From Alphaproteobacteria bacterium (GTDB lineage: Bacteria > Pseudomonadota > Alphaproteobacteria > Sphingomonadales > Sphingomonadaceae): DNA of 8,563 nucleotides. The notes beneath the pieces were generated by a model that was not told the DNA's origin, did not search any database, and worked only from the letters and a program-made list of their open reading frames with translations. The translations under genes were made by a program, and so were the position numbers. Within the stretch, counting starts at the first letter, position 1; the number at the start of each line of letters is the position of its first letter. Below, one piece after another: positions 1-5,789 of this stretch. Location of the stretch: positions 1 to 8,563 of the forward strand of contig JAGWVG010000061.1 in NCBI GenBank assembly GCA_018970965.1, read 5' to 3'.

Positions 1-638
1 GCCGCGGGGTCCAGCGGATCCCGATCATAAAGCAGTACGGGGGAAGGTGCGCCGGGCCGACCAGGATTGCTTTCAGCGAAAATCAAAAAACGCCCATCGG
101 TGAGCCGCAACAGCGCCTCTGCCCCTAGGGGCGATAACCAGTCAGCCATAGCGCGCGGTGCAATATGCGTAACGCGTCCCTGCGCGTTGACCCTGCAAAT
201 TTGGTTGAGCCGCTCTAGCGTCACCCACCACGTGCGGCTGCGGGGATCCCATGTGGCAGCCTCGGCATCCTGTTCTTCCTTATTCCAATGAAGGCCACAG
301 CCTTTGGGCAATTCACGCAACTGGCCCATTACGGAAGACCCCTTGGGATAGGGCAAATCAAGCATCGCGCCGGCATCTGAAATAAAGCGCAACCCACCGG
401 GCTGTGCCAACATAGCTGACCAGCCGCCAAAATCGTCCGCGCGCGCATGCAGGGCATAGCCTTGCAAAAAGAGTAAGGCCCCGGTGCGCCGGACATCAGG
501 CTGTTGGGGGAAGAGCTTAATCGGCTCTAACGCCACGCTGATATCATGTGGCGGGATTGGCATTTGCCCAGTGCGGCCAGACCCGCCAGTGAGCCAGCAG
601 AGCCAAATCAAAATGAACAGACGCAGCTTACCTTGCAT
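1..638 (-). CDS. Esterase-like activity of phytase family protein, N-terminal part (truncated by left window edge)
   Basis: Reading the minus strand gives an uninterrupted frame of about 212 residues that continues past the left edge. It begins with a short basic segment and a hydrophobic stretch (about residues 5-17, FILIWLCWL), consistent with a signal peptide or N-terminal anchor. Further on are LQGYALHARADDFGGWSAM (about 58-76), FISDAGAMLDLP (86-97), AEAATWDPRSRTWWVTLE (125-142) and WLSPLGAEALLRLTDGRFLIFAE (167-189). The pattern of FGG(W/L)S, SDxG, EA-x-x-WD and an EAL-like segment is what I associate with the phytase-type, esterase-like beta-propeller family common in sphingomonads; the substrate is unknown and true phytase activity should not be assumed. 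The start is uncertain: ATG at 638 or an in-frame ATG at 656; neither has a strong Shine-Dalgarno. It is divergent from the glycine-zipper gene. Family assignment is by recalled motif pattern, not a search. Confidence 0.72.
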   Translation of the reverse strand, partial: MQGKLRLFILIWLCWLTGGSGRTGQMPIPPHDISVALEPIKLFPQQPDVRRTGALLFLQGYALHARADDFGGWSAMLAQPGGLRFISDAGAMLDLPYPKGSSVMGQLRELPKGCGLHWNKEEQDAEAATWDPRSRTWWVTLERLNQICRVNAQGRVTHIAPRAMADWLSPLGAEALLRLTDGRFLIFAESNPGRPGAPSPVLLYDRDPLDPA

Positions 639-788
639 CTGACCGGCATAAGCCATCCCAAGCGAGATGAAACCCCTCTTGCAGGCTTAACGCAAGATAA
701 CAGGCTTATTCAGCATTGCGCCACCTAGCATCTGGCACAAGCAGATCAGACGGTGCCCCAAGGCGGCTCCGCGTTGAAGGAGGCAGTT
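639..788. promoter_or_regulatory. Divergent intergenic region with small direct and inverted repeats
   Basis: This roughly 150 bp gap separates the divergent phytase-like gene and glycine-zipper gene and must hold promoters for both. An 8-bp direct repeat CAGGCTTA occurs at 682-689 and 701-708, 19 bp apart. A 6-bp inverted repeat, TCTTGC (677-682) and GCAAGA (692-697), flanks the first copy. I could not place a convincing -35/-10 pair with normal spacing on either strand, nor a general-stress-type (GGAAC...CGTT) promoter. The repeats could be an operator, but elements this short also arise by chance. Confidence 0.35.
777..783 (+). promoter_or_regulatory. Strong Shine-Dalgarno AAGGAGG fixing the start of the glycine-zipper gene
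   Basis: AAGGAGG lies 5 nt before the ATG at 789 and is a perfect match to the anti-Shine-Dalgarno. It rules in the ATG at 789 over the upstream in-frame GTG at 753, which would add 12 residues before the signal peptide. It is by far the best ribosome binding site in the window and suggests high expression. Confidence 0.85.
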
Positions 789-1250
789 ATGGCAAAGACG
801 ATGAAGATGGGCGGAGCCGCTGCGCTGGCGCTGATGATGATCCTGCCCAGCACAGCCGCGCTGGCGCATGATCGCGATGATTATGGCTATCGGGATGGCG
901 ACCATCGCGATGAGGGCTGGCGCGGGGGCTATGATCGCGGCGATCATGGCTGGCGCGGGCGCGATTATGACGACATTCGCTACTATCAACGGCGCGGCTA
1001 TGATGACGGCTATTATGCGCGGCGGGGTTATGATGACCGCGTCTATCGCATCCGCGTTTATCGCCCCATGCGGTATCGCTGCGGCAATGGCACGACAGGG
1101 CTTATTATCGGGGGTGTTATTGGCGGGCTCTTGGGGCGCTCCGTCGCGGGTGATTATGGCGATAGAACCGCTGGCGCGATTATTGGCGGCGGGGCAGGGG
1201 CACTTGCAGGGCGTGCTATTGACCGATCAGATGATCGTTGCCGCCGTTAA
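789..1250 (+). CDS. Exported glycine-zipper 2TM domain protein (17 kDa surface antigen-like)
   Basis: The 153-residue product starts with a clear signal peptide: basic MAKTMK, hydrophobic core GGAAALALMMILP, and a likely signal peptidase I site after STAALA (residue 26). There is no lipobox cysteine, so it is probably periplasmic or outer-membrane-associated, not lipidated. Residues 27-90 are low complexity, rich in Asp, Arg, Gly and Tyr, with internal repeats: an 11-residue period around GWRG (41-62) and a 10-residue period around RRGYDD (68-87). Residues 104-121 and 129-144 (GLIIGGVIGGLLGRSVAG and GAIIGGGAGALAGRAI) are two glycine-zipper helices typical of the Rick_17kDa_Anti/glycine zipper family, which pack in or at the outer membrane. 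Two cysteines (98 and 151) flank the zipper and could form a disulfide (inference). The stop codon overlaps that of the convergent M23 gene. The molecular role is unknown; the family is generally linked to envelope structure. Confidence 0.85.
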   Translation: MAKTMKMGGAAALALMMILPSTAALAHDRDDYGYRDGDHRDEGWRGGYDRGDHGWRGRDYDDIRYYQRRGYDDGYYARRGYDDRVYRIRVYRPMRYRCGNGTTGLIIGGVIGGLLGRSVAGDYGDRTAGAIIGGGAGALAGRAIDRSDDRCRR

Positions 1251-2119
1251 GGGCTTGGGGGAGTGACGGGCGGCATTGGGCCGACCAGCAAGGCAGGGTC
1301 AATCCGCGCATCGTTCCAGCGCATGCCCCAATGTAAATGGGGGCCCGTTGCCCGCCCTGTCATCCCTATTGCTCCCAAGGGCTGGCCTTGGCGCACGATA
1401 TCGCCGAGCTTTACATCAATGCGTGACAGGTGGAGGAAGGCGCTGTTGAGACCCATGCCATGGTCAATCATCAGCAAATTCCCTTCCAGCGTGAACGGGC
1501 TTTGCGCGGCAAGAATGACGACTCCATCGGCAGGTGCAACGACTGGGCCACCCATGCCGCCGGCCACATCCACCCCATTATGCGGCACGCCGGCTTCCCC
1601 AGCATAAATCCGCTGTGATCCAAAAACGCCAGAAATGCGGCCGCGGGCGGGCCAGATAAAGCGCTGTCGCCAGCCCATGCTGGGGGAGGCGATTTTGCGG
1701 GCAGCATCTATTTGCTGCAGTTCTACCGCGCGCCGTGCCTGAAATTCGGCTGAGGGCTGCGCAAAGCGCGGCAGCGTTGGCAGGTTTTCAATCTGCCATT
1801 GGCGAGGGCTGATTGCCAAGCTCTGCTGAACTGTCCGTCCATCGCGCAGTTCGGCAACAAGCATCGCCGAGGGGGCCTGATCTCGCCCAAAGCCAAGCGC
1901 AAAGCGCCCATCGGGCGCCACGCGCACGTCTGTGCCATCCAATGTCAGGCGACGTGTTCCAGGCGGCGCCCAGCCCAATACATAGCCCCCCTGGAGCGCG
2001 GGTGCATCAAGGCGGATTTGGGGCTGCGCACTTGCCTCTTTCGCATCAGCGGGCGGGCAGCCAAGCCCCAGCATCACGCTGACGCACAGCATCAGAAGGG
2101 CACGATGGCTAAACGTCAT
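1247..2119 (-). CDS. Exported M23 family metallopeptidase (LytM/peptidoglycan endopeptidase type)
   Basis: The 290-residue protein has a signal peptide (MTFSHRALLMLCVSVMLGLG; probable cleavage after PADA, residue 26). An N-terminal beta-rich region (about 34-105, with DGTDVRVAPDGRFALGFGRD) precedes the M23 domain at about 155-275. All zinc and catalytic positions are visible: HNGVD (H180, D184), FLHLS (H230) and HLHW (H261, H263), with VFGSQR and APADGVV blocks typical of the family. It should cleave cross-links in periplasmic peptidoglycan, or, if another protein activates it, act in cell-wall remodelling. The start ATG overlaps the TGA of the DUF2093 gene (ATGA), with GAGGA directly before it, so translation is probably coupled. 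It is the last gene of the xseA operon. Its TAA shares a TTAA with the stop of the convergent glycine-zipper gene. Family assignment is very secure; the specific bond cleaved is not known. Confidence 0.93.
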   Translation of the reverse strand: MTFSHRALLMLCVSVMLGLGCPPADAKEASAQPQIRLDAPALQGGYVLGWAPPGTRRLTLDGTDVRVAPDGRFALGFGRDQAPSAMLVAELRDGRTVQQSLAISPRQWQIENLPTLPRFAQPSAEFQARRAVELQQIDAARKIASPSMGWRQRFIWPARGRISGVFGSQRIYAGEAGVPHNGVDVAGGMGGPVVAPADGVVILAAQSPFTLEGNLLMIDHGMGLNSAFLHLSRIDVKLGDIVRQGQPLGAIGMTGRATGPHLHWGMRWNDARIDPALLVGPMPPVTPPSP

Positions 2120-2313
2120 TCCTCAACTGCGGCGTGGGCTGCAATTTCTGCCGTGGCATAGGGCTCTTGGCGCTTCACGCTCCAATAGCGCAGACTATCG
2201 AGCGCAATGGGCGCTCCAGATTTCGCGCAGATCACATGGTCGCCGGGCGCAAGTACGCGAAAACCATTGGCGAGATACATTAATTTGGCAGCGCGGCCAG
2301 ATGCGGTGAGCAT
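2116..2313 (-). CDS. DUF2093 domain-containing small protein
   Basis: A 65-residue protein of unknown function. Its core (residues 9-54) reads AKLMYLANGFRVLAPGDHV, then ICAKSGAPIALDSLRYWSV, then KRQEPYATAE. This matches my memory of the DUF2093 family, small alphaproteobacterial proteins with a conserved V-x-C-A, LRYW and QE-Y pattern. There is one cysteine (C29), no signal peptide and no membrane segment, so it is probably cytoplasmic. The ATG at 2313 is supported by TAGGAG 7 nt upstream; the frame stays open further upstream, but that part only mirrors xseA. It starts 16 bp after the xseA stop and its TGA overlaps the M23 ATG, so the three genes are very likely co-transcribed. The neighbours do not suggest one shared pathway (DNA repair against cell wall), so function is left open. 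Confidence 0.87.
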   Translation of the reverse strand: MLTASGRAAKLMYLANGFRVLAPGDHVICAKSGAPIALDSLRYWSVKRQEPYATAEIAAHAAVEE

Positions 2314-2320
2314 CGAAAAA

Positions 2321-2326
2321 CTCCTA
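2321..2326 (-). promoter_or_regulatory. Shine-Dalgarno TAGGAG deciding the DUF2093 start
   Basis: TAGGAG on the minus strand lies 7 nt before the ATG at 2313 and just after the xseA stop. It supports the short 65-residue reading over the 129-residue open frame that extends back into xseA. Confidence 0.75.
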
Positions 2327-2329
2327 ATG

Positions 2330-3709
2330 TCAGAACAGATCAGGCTGTTCAGGCTTGGGCCTCTCATAGGCCTTGGCGCCGCTGCGCTCAACCCGCGCAT
2401 CCACCTGGCCGTCAGCAAAATGCAGGGTGATCGCGCCTGCCGCTTGAGCTTGGGTGGTGTTGGTGATGGTGCCGCCGCCCTTCCGCTCGACGCGGGCATA
2501 GCCACGTTCCAAGATGTGATCTGGATTTAGTGATGCGGCCACCCGCCACAATTGATCGAGATGATTACGTGCGCGCTCAAGCCGCTGCGTAAGCATCGCC
2601 GGGCGGAGGGCGCCTGCCGCGCGCGCCAATTCGCCACGTGCGTCCGCTGCAACATGGGATAGGCCACGCTTCAAGCGATCCCCCAAATCATCAACGCGCT
2701 GGCTTTGCGGCCCCAGCAATGTTTCGGGGGTGGGCAAGCGGCGTGCGGTTGCCTCCAGCCGTTCACTCGCGCGCTCTTTATAACGCTGCACACAGCGTAA
2801 GCTGCGCGCGCCAATGCCTTGCAAGCCAGCTAATAATTCGGCGCGGACAGGTACTGCCATTTCTGCAGCAGCTGTCGGCGTAGGTGCGCGCCTATCTGCT
2901 GCAAAGTCACACAAGGTCGTGTCCGTCTCATGACCAACCGCGGAGATGGTGGGGATGGTGCAGCTTGCCACCGCGCGCACCACGACTTCTTCGTTAAAGC
3001 CCCAAAGGTCTTCAATCGATCCGCCGCCGCGCGCGACAATCACCAAGTCAGGACGATTGGGCCCTTGCATCTGCGAAAAGCCATTCACGGCGGCCGCCAC
3101 TTGCTCCGCTGAGCCTTGCCCCTGCACCAGCACGGGCCACACAATGACGCGCGTTGGACAGCGATCTTCAAGTCGATGCAGAATATCGCGGATCACAGCA
3201 CCCGTGGGCGATGTGACCACGCCAATTGTGCGCGGCAAAAAGGGCAGAGGCCGCTTGCGCTCGCTGGCGAAGAGGCCTTCGGCGGTCAGCTTGGCCTTGA
3301 GCTTTTCCAGCAGGGCCAGCAGCGCGCCTTCCCCCGCAATTTCCATCGTCTCTATGACGATCTGATATTTTGATCGGCCAGGATAGGTGGTGAGCTTGCC
3401 CGTTGCGATGACTTCGATGCCATCTTGCGGCTGAAAGGCGAGCCTCAGCGCGCTGCCTTTCCACATGATTGCATCAATCACCGCCTGCTCATCTTTAAGC
3501 GCCAGATAGAGATGGCCCGAAGCCGCCCGTTTAAAGCCTGAAATCTCACCACGAATGCGCACATGGGCAAAGCCTTGCTCGACATGGCGTTTGAGCGCGG
3601 CGGAAATTTCACTGACCGAGAGCGCGCCTGCATTGTCCCCTGCGCGTTCCCCGGCTAACAGACCCATCGTGCCTTCGGGCAGGTCATCAAAGGGCATTTC
3701 TGCAGGCAT
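2330..3709 (-). CDS. xseA: Exodeoxyribonuclease VII large subunit
   Basis: XseA forms exonuclease VII with the small subunit XseB and degrades single-stranded DNA in both directions, acting in repair and recombination in the cytoplasm. Numbering from the ATG at 3697: the N-terminal OB-fold is at about 27-120 ([41 protein letters not shown]). The catalytic domain follows at about 153-285 with [38 protein letters not shown], and [30 protein letters not shown] long alpha-helical, coiled-coil-like C-terminus ends with the family block ILERGYARV and EQPDLF. Length (459 residues from 3709) is normal. Start choice: ATG at 3709 has AGAAGGA 5 nt upstream; ATGs at 3715 and 3697 are alternatives with poorer or no Shine-Dalgarno spacing. 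It heads an operon with DUF2093 and M23 genes. Its promoter must lie inside purD. xseB is not in the window. Confidence 0.96.
   Translation of the reverse strand: MPAEMPFDDLPEGTMGLLAGERAGDNAGALSVSEISAALKRHVEQGFAHVRIRGEISGFKRAASGHLYLALKDEQAVIDAIMWKGSALRLAFQPQDGIEVIATGKLTTYPGRSKYQIVIETMEIAGEGALLALLEKLKAKLTAEGLFASERKRPLPFLPRTIGVVTSPTGAVIRDILHRLEDRCPTRVIVWPVLVQGQGSAEQVAAAVNGFSQMQGPNRPDLVIVARGGGSIEDLWGFNEEVVVRAVASCTIPTISAVGHETDTTLCDFAADRRAPTPTAAAEMAVPVRAELLAGLQGIGARSLRCVQRYKERASERLEATARRLPTPETLLGPQSQRVDDLGDRLKRGLSHVAADARGELARAAGALRPAMLTQRLERARNHLDQLWRVAASLNPDHILERGYARVERKGGGTITNTTQAQAAGAITLHFADGQVDARVERSGAKAYERPKPEQPDLF
3633..3661 (+). promoter_or_regulatory. Candidate purD promoter inside the 5' end of xseA
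   Basis: TTGTCC (3633-3638) and TAACAG (3656-3661) are separated by 17 bp and lie about 47 bp before the purD ATG. The match to a sigma-70 consensus is only moderate, and many such pairs occur by chance. Because purD and xseA have no gap between them, a purD promoter in this general area is expected; these exact boxes are a guess. Confidence 0.22.
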
Positions 3710-4979
3710 GAACATCCTTCTGATCGGTAGCGGCGGACGCGAACATGCGCTCGCTTGGAAACTCGCGCAATCGCCTTATTGCGATACACTTTATGCAAGC
3801 CCCGGCAACCCCGGCATTGCCGCGCACGCTGCTTGCGTGGACCTGGATGTGACGGATCATGAAGCGGTCATTGCCTTTGCCCGTGTGAAGGGGGTTGAGC
3901 TGGTCGTCATTGGCCCCGAAGCGCCACTTGTCGATGGCTTGAGCGATAGTCTGCGCGCCTTTGGCATTCCGGTTTTCGGCCCCAGCGCCAGTGCGGCGCG
4001 GCTGGAAGGATCGAAGGGCTTCACCAAAGATCTTTGCACACGCGCCAACATCCCCACAGCGGCTTATGCCCGTCATGCAGATAAAGCGGCTGCACTGGCC
4101 GATCTGCCGCGCTTTGGTTTGCCAGTGGTCATCAAGGCGGATGGCTTGGCTGCGGGCAAAGGCGTCATCATTGCTGAGACGGCGGATGACGCAGAAGCCG
4201 CGATTGAAGATATGTTCGGCGGCGGCTTTGGCACGGCTGGGGCTGAAGTGGTGCTGGAAGAATTTATGCGGGGGGAAGAGGCGAGTTTCTTTGCCTTAAC
4301 CGATGGCCGCGATGTCGTCGCCTTTGGTTCGGCGCAAGATCATAAACGCGTGGGCGATGGCGATGTGGGGCCGAATACGGGTGGCATGGGTGCCTATTCC
4401 CCCGCGCCCGTGCTGACCCCAGAGCTCGAAGCGCGCGTGATGGAGGAAATTATTTGGCCCACAGTCAAAACCATGGCGGCAGAGGGCAATCCCTATTCAG
4501 GCGTGCTCTATGCCGGGCTGATGCTGACGGCCCAAGGCCCCAAGCTGATCGAATATAATGCGCGCTTTGGCGATCCCGAATGTCAGGTGCTGATGACGCG
4601 CTTTGAGGGTGATTTGGTCACGCTGCTGCGCGCCATTGCCGACGGGCAATTGGCGGATACTGACGCGCCTGAATTTTCGTCCGACACTGCGTTGACTGTG
4701 GTGATGGCCGCCAAAGGCTATCCGGGGACAGCCGAAAAGGGCGGCGCGATCCATCTGCCCAAAACAAACGCAGCGATGATCTTCCATGCGGGAACGGCGC
4801 TCAACGAAGGGCAGTTGGTTGCCAATGGGGGCCGGGTGCTGAATGTGACCGCACGAGGCCGCAACGTAACCGAGGCGCAAGCGCGCGCTTATGCTGCGGT
4901 GGATGCGGTGGACTTTCCCTCAGGCTTTTGCCGCCGCGATATTGGCTGGCGCGAAGTGGCGCGTGAGGCCGGGGAATAA
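3708..4979 (+). CDS. purD: Phosphoribosylamine--glycine ligase (GAR synthetase)
   Basis: PurD joins glycine to 5-phosphoribosylamine with ATP, the second step of de novo purine synthesis, in the cytoplasm. The 423-residue length is standard. The N-domain begins [20 protein letters not shown], with SPGNPG (31-36) and [13 protein letters not shown] (66-78). The ATP-grasp region shows [10 protein letters not shown] (101-110), [16 protein letters not shown] (138-153) and [14 protein letters not shown] (181-194). Next come [22 protein letters not shown] (211-232) and the metal/ATP-binding [13 protein letters not shown] (281-293); the C-domain has VMAAKGYPG (332-340). The frame is open upstream to 3555, but homology begins at the ATG at 3708, so that start is chosen; its Shine-Dalgarno is weak. 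It is divergent from xseA with overlapping starts and convergent with rlmH, whose stop is 2 bp away. No other purine gene is in view, so it is transcribed alone here. Confidence 0.97.
   Translation: MNILLIGSGGREHALAWKLAQSPYCDTLYASPGNPGIAAHAACVDLDVTDHEAVIAFARVKGVELVVIGPEAPLVDGLSDSLRAFGIPVFGPSASAARLEGSKGFTKDLCTRANIPTAAYARHADKAAALADLPRFGLPVVIKADGLAAGKGVIIAETADDAEAAIEDMFGGGFGTAGAEVVLEEFMRGEEASFFALTDGRDVVAFGSAQDHKRVGDGDVGPNTGGMGAYSPAPVLTPELEARVMEEIIWPTVKTMAAEGNPYSGVLYAGLMLTAQGPKLIEYNARFGDPECQVLMTRFEGDLVTLLRAIADGQLADTDAPEFSSDTALTVVMAAKGYPGTAEKGGAIHLPKTNAAMIFHAGTALNEGQLVANGGRVLNVTARGRNVTEAQARAYAAVDAVDFPSGFCRRDIGWREVAREAGE
3715..3721 (-). promoter_or_regulatory. Shine-Dalgarno AGAAGGA for xseA, located inside purD
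   Basis: On the minus strand AGAAGGA is followed by 5 nt and then the ATG at 3709-3707. It is directly adjacent to the ATG at 3715 and 17 nt from the ATG at 3697, so it favours 3709 as the xseA start. The motif lies within codons 3-5 of purD on the other strand. Confidence 0.55.
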
Positions 4980-4981
4980 AT

Positions 4982-5404
4982 CTACCCTTCGCGGTGATAA
5001 GGATGCCCGGCAATAATGCTGGTTGCGCGGTAGAGTTGTTCCACCAGCATCGCACGCGCCAGCATATGCGGCCATGTCGCCTTGCCGAAGGCGATAAAGA
5101 GGCTGGCGGACGCGCGTTCGTCAGCGGTCAGGCCGTCGGCTGCGCCAATCAGAATACGCACTTCGCGTGTGCCAGTATCGCGCCATTTTTCAAGTTTTTG
5201 GGCTAATTCTGCGGACGTCAGCTGCACGCCCGTTTCATCCATTGCAATGGTGATGGTGCCAGGCCCTGCGGGCGTCGCCTTGCCCCCGGTGTCGGGCAGC
5301 TCGGTGATCTGAAACGGCCAGGTCAGGCGCTTGGCATATCGCGCGATCAGCTCTGCCTCGGGGCAGCGGCCCATTTTCCCCCGGGCAATGATGTGCAGTT
5401 TCAA
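4982..5404 (-). CDS. rlmH: 23S rRNA (pseudouridine1915-N3)-methyltransferase RlmH
   Basis: RlmH is a small SPOUT (knotted) methyltransferase that uses S-adenosylmethionine to methylate pseudouridine 1915 in helix 69 of 23S rRNA on assembled 70S ribosomes. The 140-residue reading starts with TTG at 5404 (KLHIIARGKMGR follows), overlapping the rsfS stop as TTGA. Visible family blocks are PEAELIARYAKRL (15-27), AMDETGVQLTSAELA (54-68), the cofactor-binding loop ILIGAADGL (84-92) and the C-terminal knot WPHMLARAMLVEQLYRATSIIAGHPYHRE (111-139). The loop has Ala where I recall GGADG or another GG being usual. A longer GTG start at 5431 would add nine residues (MGVWRRTCR) that do not look like family sequence, so I prefer TTG. 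No separate Shine-Dalgarno is seen; translation is probably coupled to rsfS. Last gene of the proA operon; it converges on purD with a 2 bp gap. Confidence 0.93.
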   Translation of the reverse strand: MKLHIIARGKMGRCPEAELIARYAKRLTWPFQITELPDTGGKATPAGPGTITIAMDETGVQLTSAELAQKLEKWRDTGTREVRILIGAADGLTADERASASLFIAFGKATWPHMLARAMLVEQLYRATSIIAGHPYHREG

Positions 5405-5778
5405 GCGGCAGGTGCGTCGCCAAACGCCCACATGCGTTCAAGATTGTAAAAGCTGCGCACTTCCGGACGGAAGAGGTGGACGATGACATCGCCCGCATCA
5501 ATCAGCACCCAATCGGCATTCGCCATGCCTTCGACGCGCGCGATGCGGCCGCATTGCTGCTTGATTTTTTCCTGCAGCTTTTGCGCCATTGATGCGACTT
5601 GCCGTGTCGAGCGGCCACTGGCGATGACCATATGGTCCGCAATTGCCGATTTTCCCGCCAGCGGGATGGAGACGGTTTCTACCGCCTGATCATCTTCCAG
5701 CGATTGCAAAATCAGCTTGTGCAGCGTGTCTACGGAGTCTGCGGCTTGGGCAGCTTTGCGTTTAGGGGCAGCAGGCAA
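5401..5778 (-). CDS. rsfS: Ribosomal silencing factor RsfS
   Basis: RsfS (RsfA/Iojap/YbeB family) binds protein L14 on the large ribosomal subunit and blocks subunit joining, lowering translation when nutrients are scarce. The 125-residue product has a short basic N-terminal extension (PAAPKRKAAQ), then the family domain: LHKLILQSLEDDQAVE (19-34), the IADHMVIASGRSTRQV block (46-61) and ARVEGMANADWVLIDAGDVIVHLF (80-103). It ends with PEVRSFYNLERMW (105-117), the conserved R-x-FY-LE-LW-type tail. The start codon is TTG at 5778, supported by GAGGA 6 nt upstream that overlaps the nadD stop. No in-frame ATG lies early enough to keep the whole family domain. The gap to nadD is 9 bp and the stop overlaps rlmH by 4 bp. 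The nadD-rsfS-rlmH order is a widespread bacterial arrangement. Confidence 0.94.
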   Translation of the reverse strand: MPAAPKRKAAQAADSVDTLHKLILQSLEDDQAVETVSIPLAGKSAIADHMVIASGRSTRQVASMAQKLQEKIKQQCGRIARVEGMANADWVLIDAGDVIVHLFRPEVRSFYNLERMWAFGDAPAA

Positions 5779-5784
5779 AATCGG

Positions 5785-5789
5785 TCCTC
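5785..5789 (-). promoter_or_regulatory. Shine-Dalgarno GAGGA supporting the TTG start of rsfS
   Basis: GAGGA on the minus strand overlaps the TGA stop of nadD and sits 6 nt before the TTG at 5778-5776. Good spacing to a non-ATG codon, and the absence of a nearby ATG, make TTG the likely rsfS start and suggest translational coupling with nadD. Confidence 0.6.

Noticed and set aside
687..989. Minus-strand open frame of 100 codons with a repeated IIAPAPA-like pattern
   Set aside because: It is the mirror of the repeat-rich glycine-zipper gene, which has a strong Shine-Dalgarno and a signal peptide; the repeats simply reflect those repeats read backwards.
868..1266. Plus-strand open frame of 132 codons overlapping the glycine-zipper gene in another frame
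   Set aside because: Met/Ala/Ile-rich shadow sequence with no domain and no ribosome binding site.
1700..2161. Plus-strand open frames of 89 and 120 codons opposite the M23 gene
   Set aside because: They have no recognisable domain, no ribosome binding site, and lie wholly opposite a well-supported gene with intact catalytic residues.
2314..2505. Longer DUF2093 reading (129 residues)
   Set aside because: The extra 64 residues are the antiparallel-frame shadow of the xseA end; the ATG at 2313 has its own Shine-Dalgarno and begins at the family homology.
3555..3707. N-terminal extension of purD by 51 residues
   Set aside because: Homology to PurD begins exactly at [13 protein letters not shown]; the extension mirrors the start of xseA.
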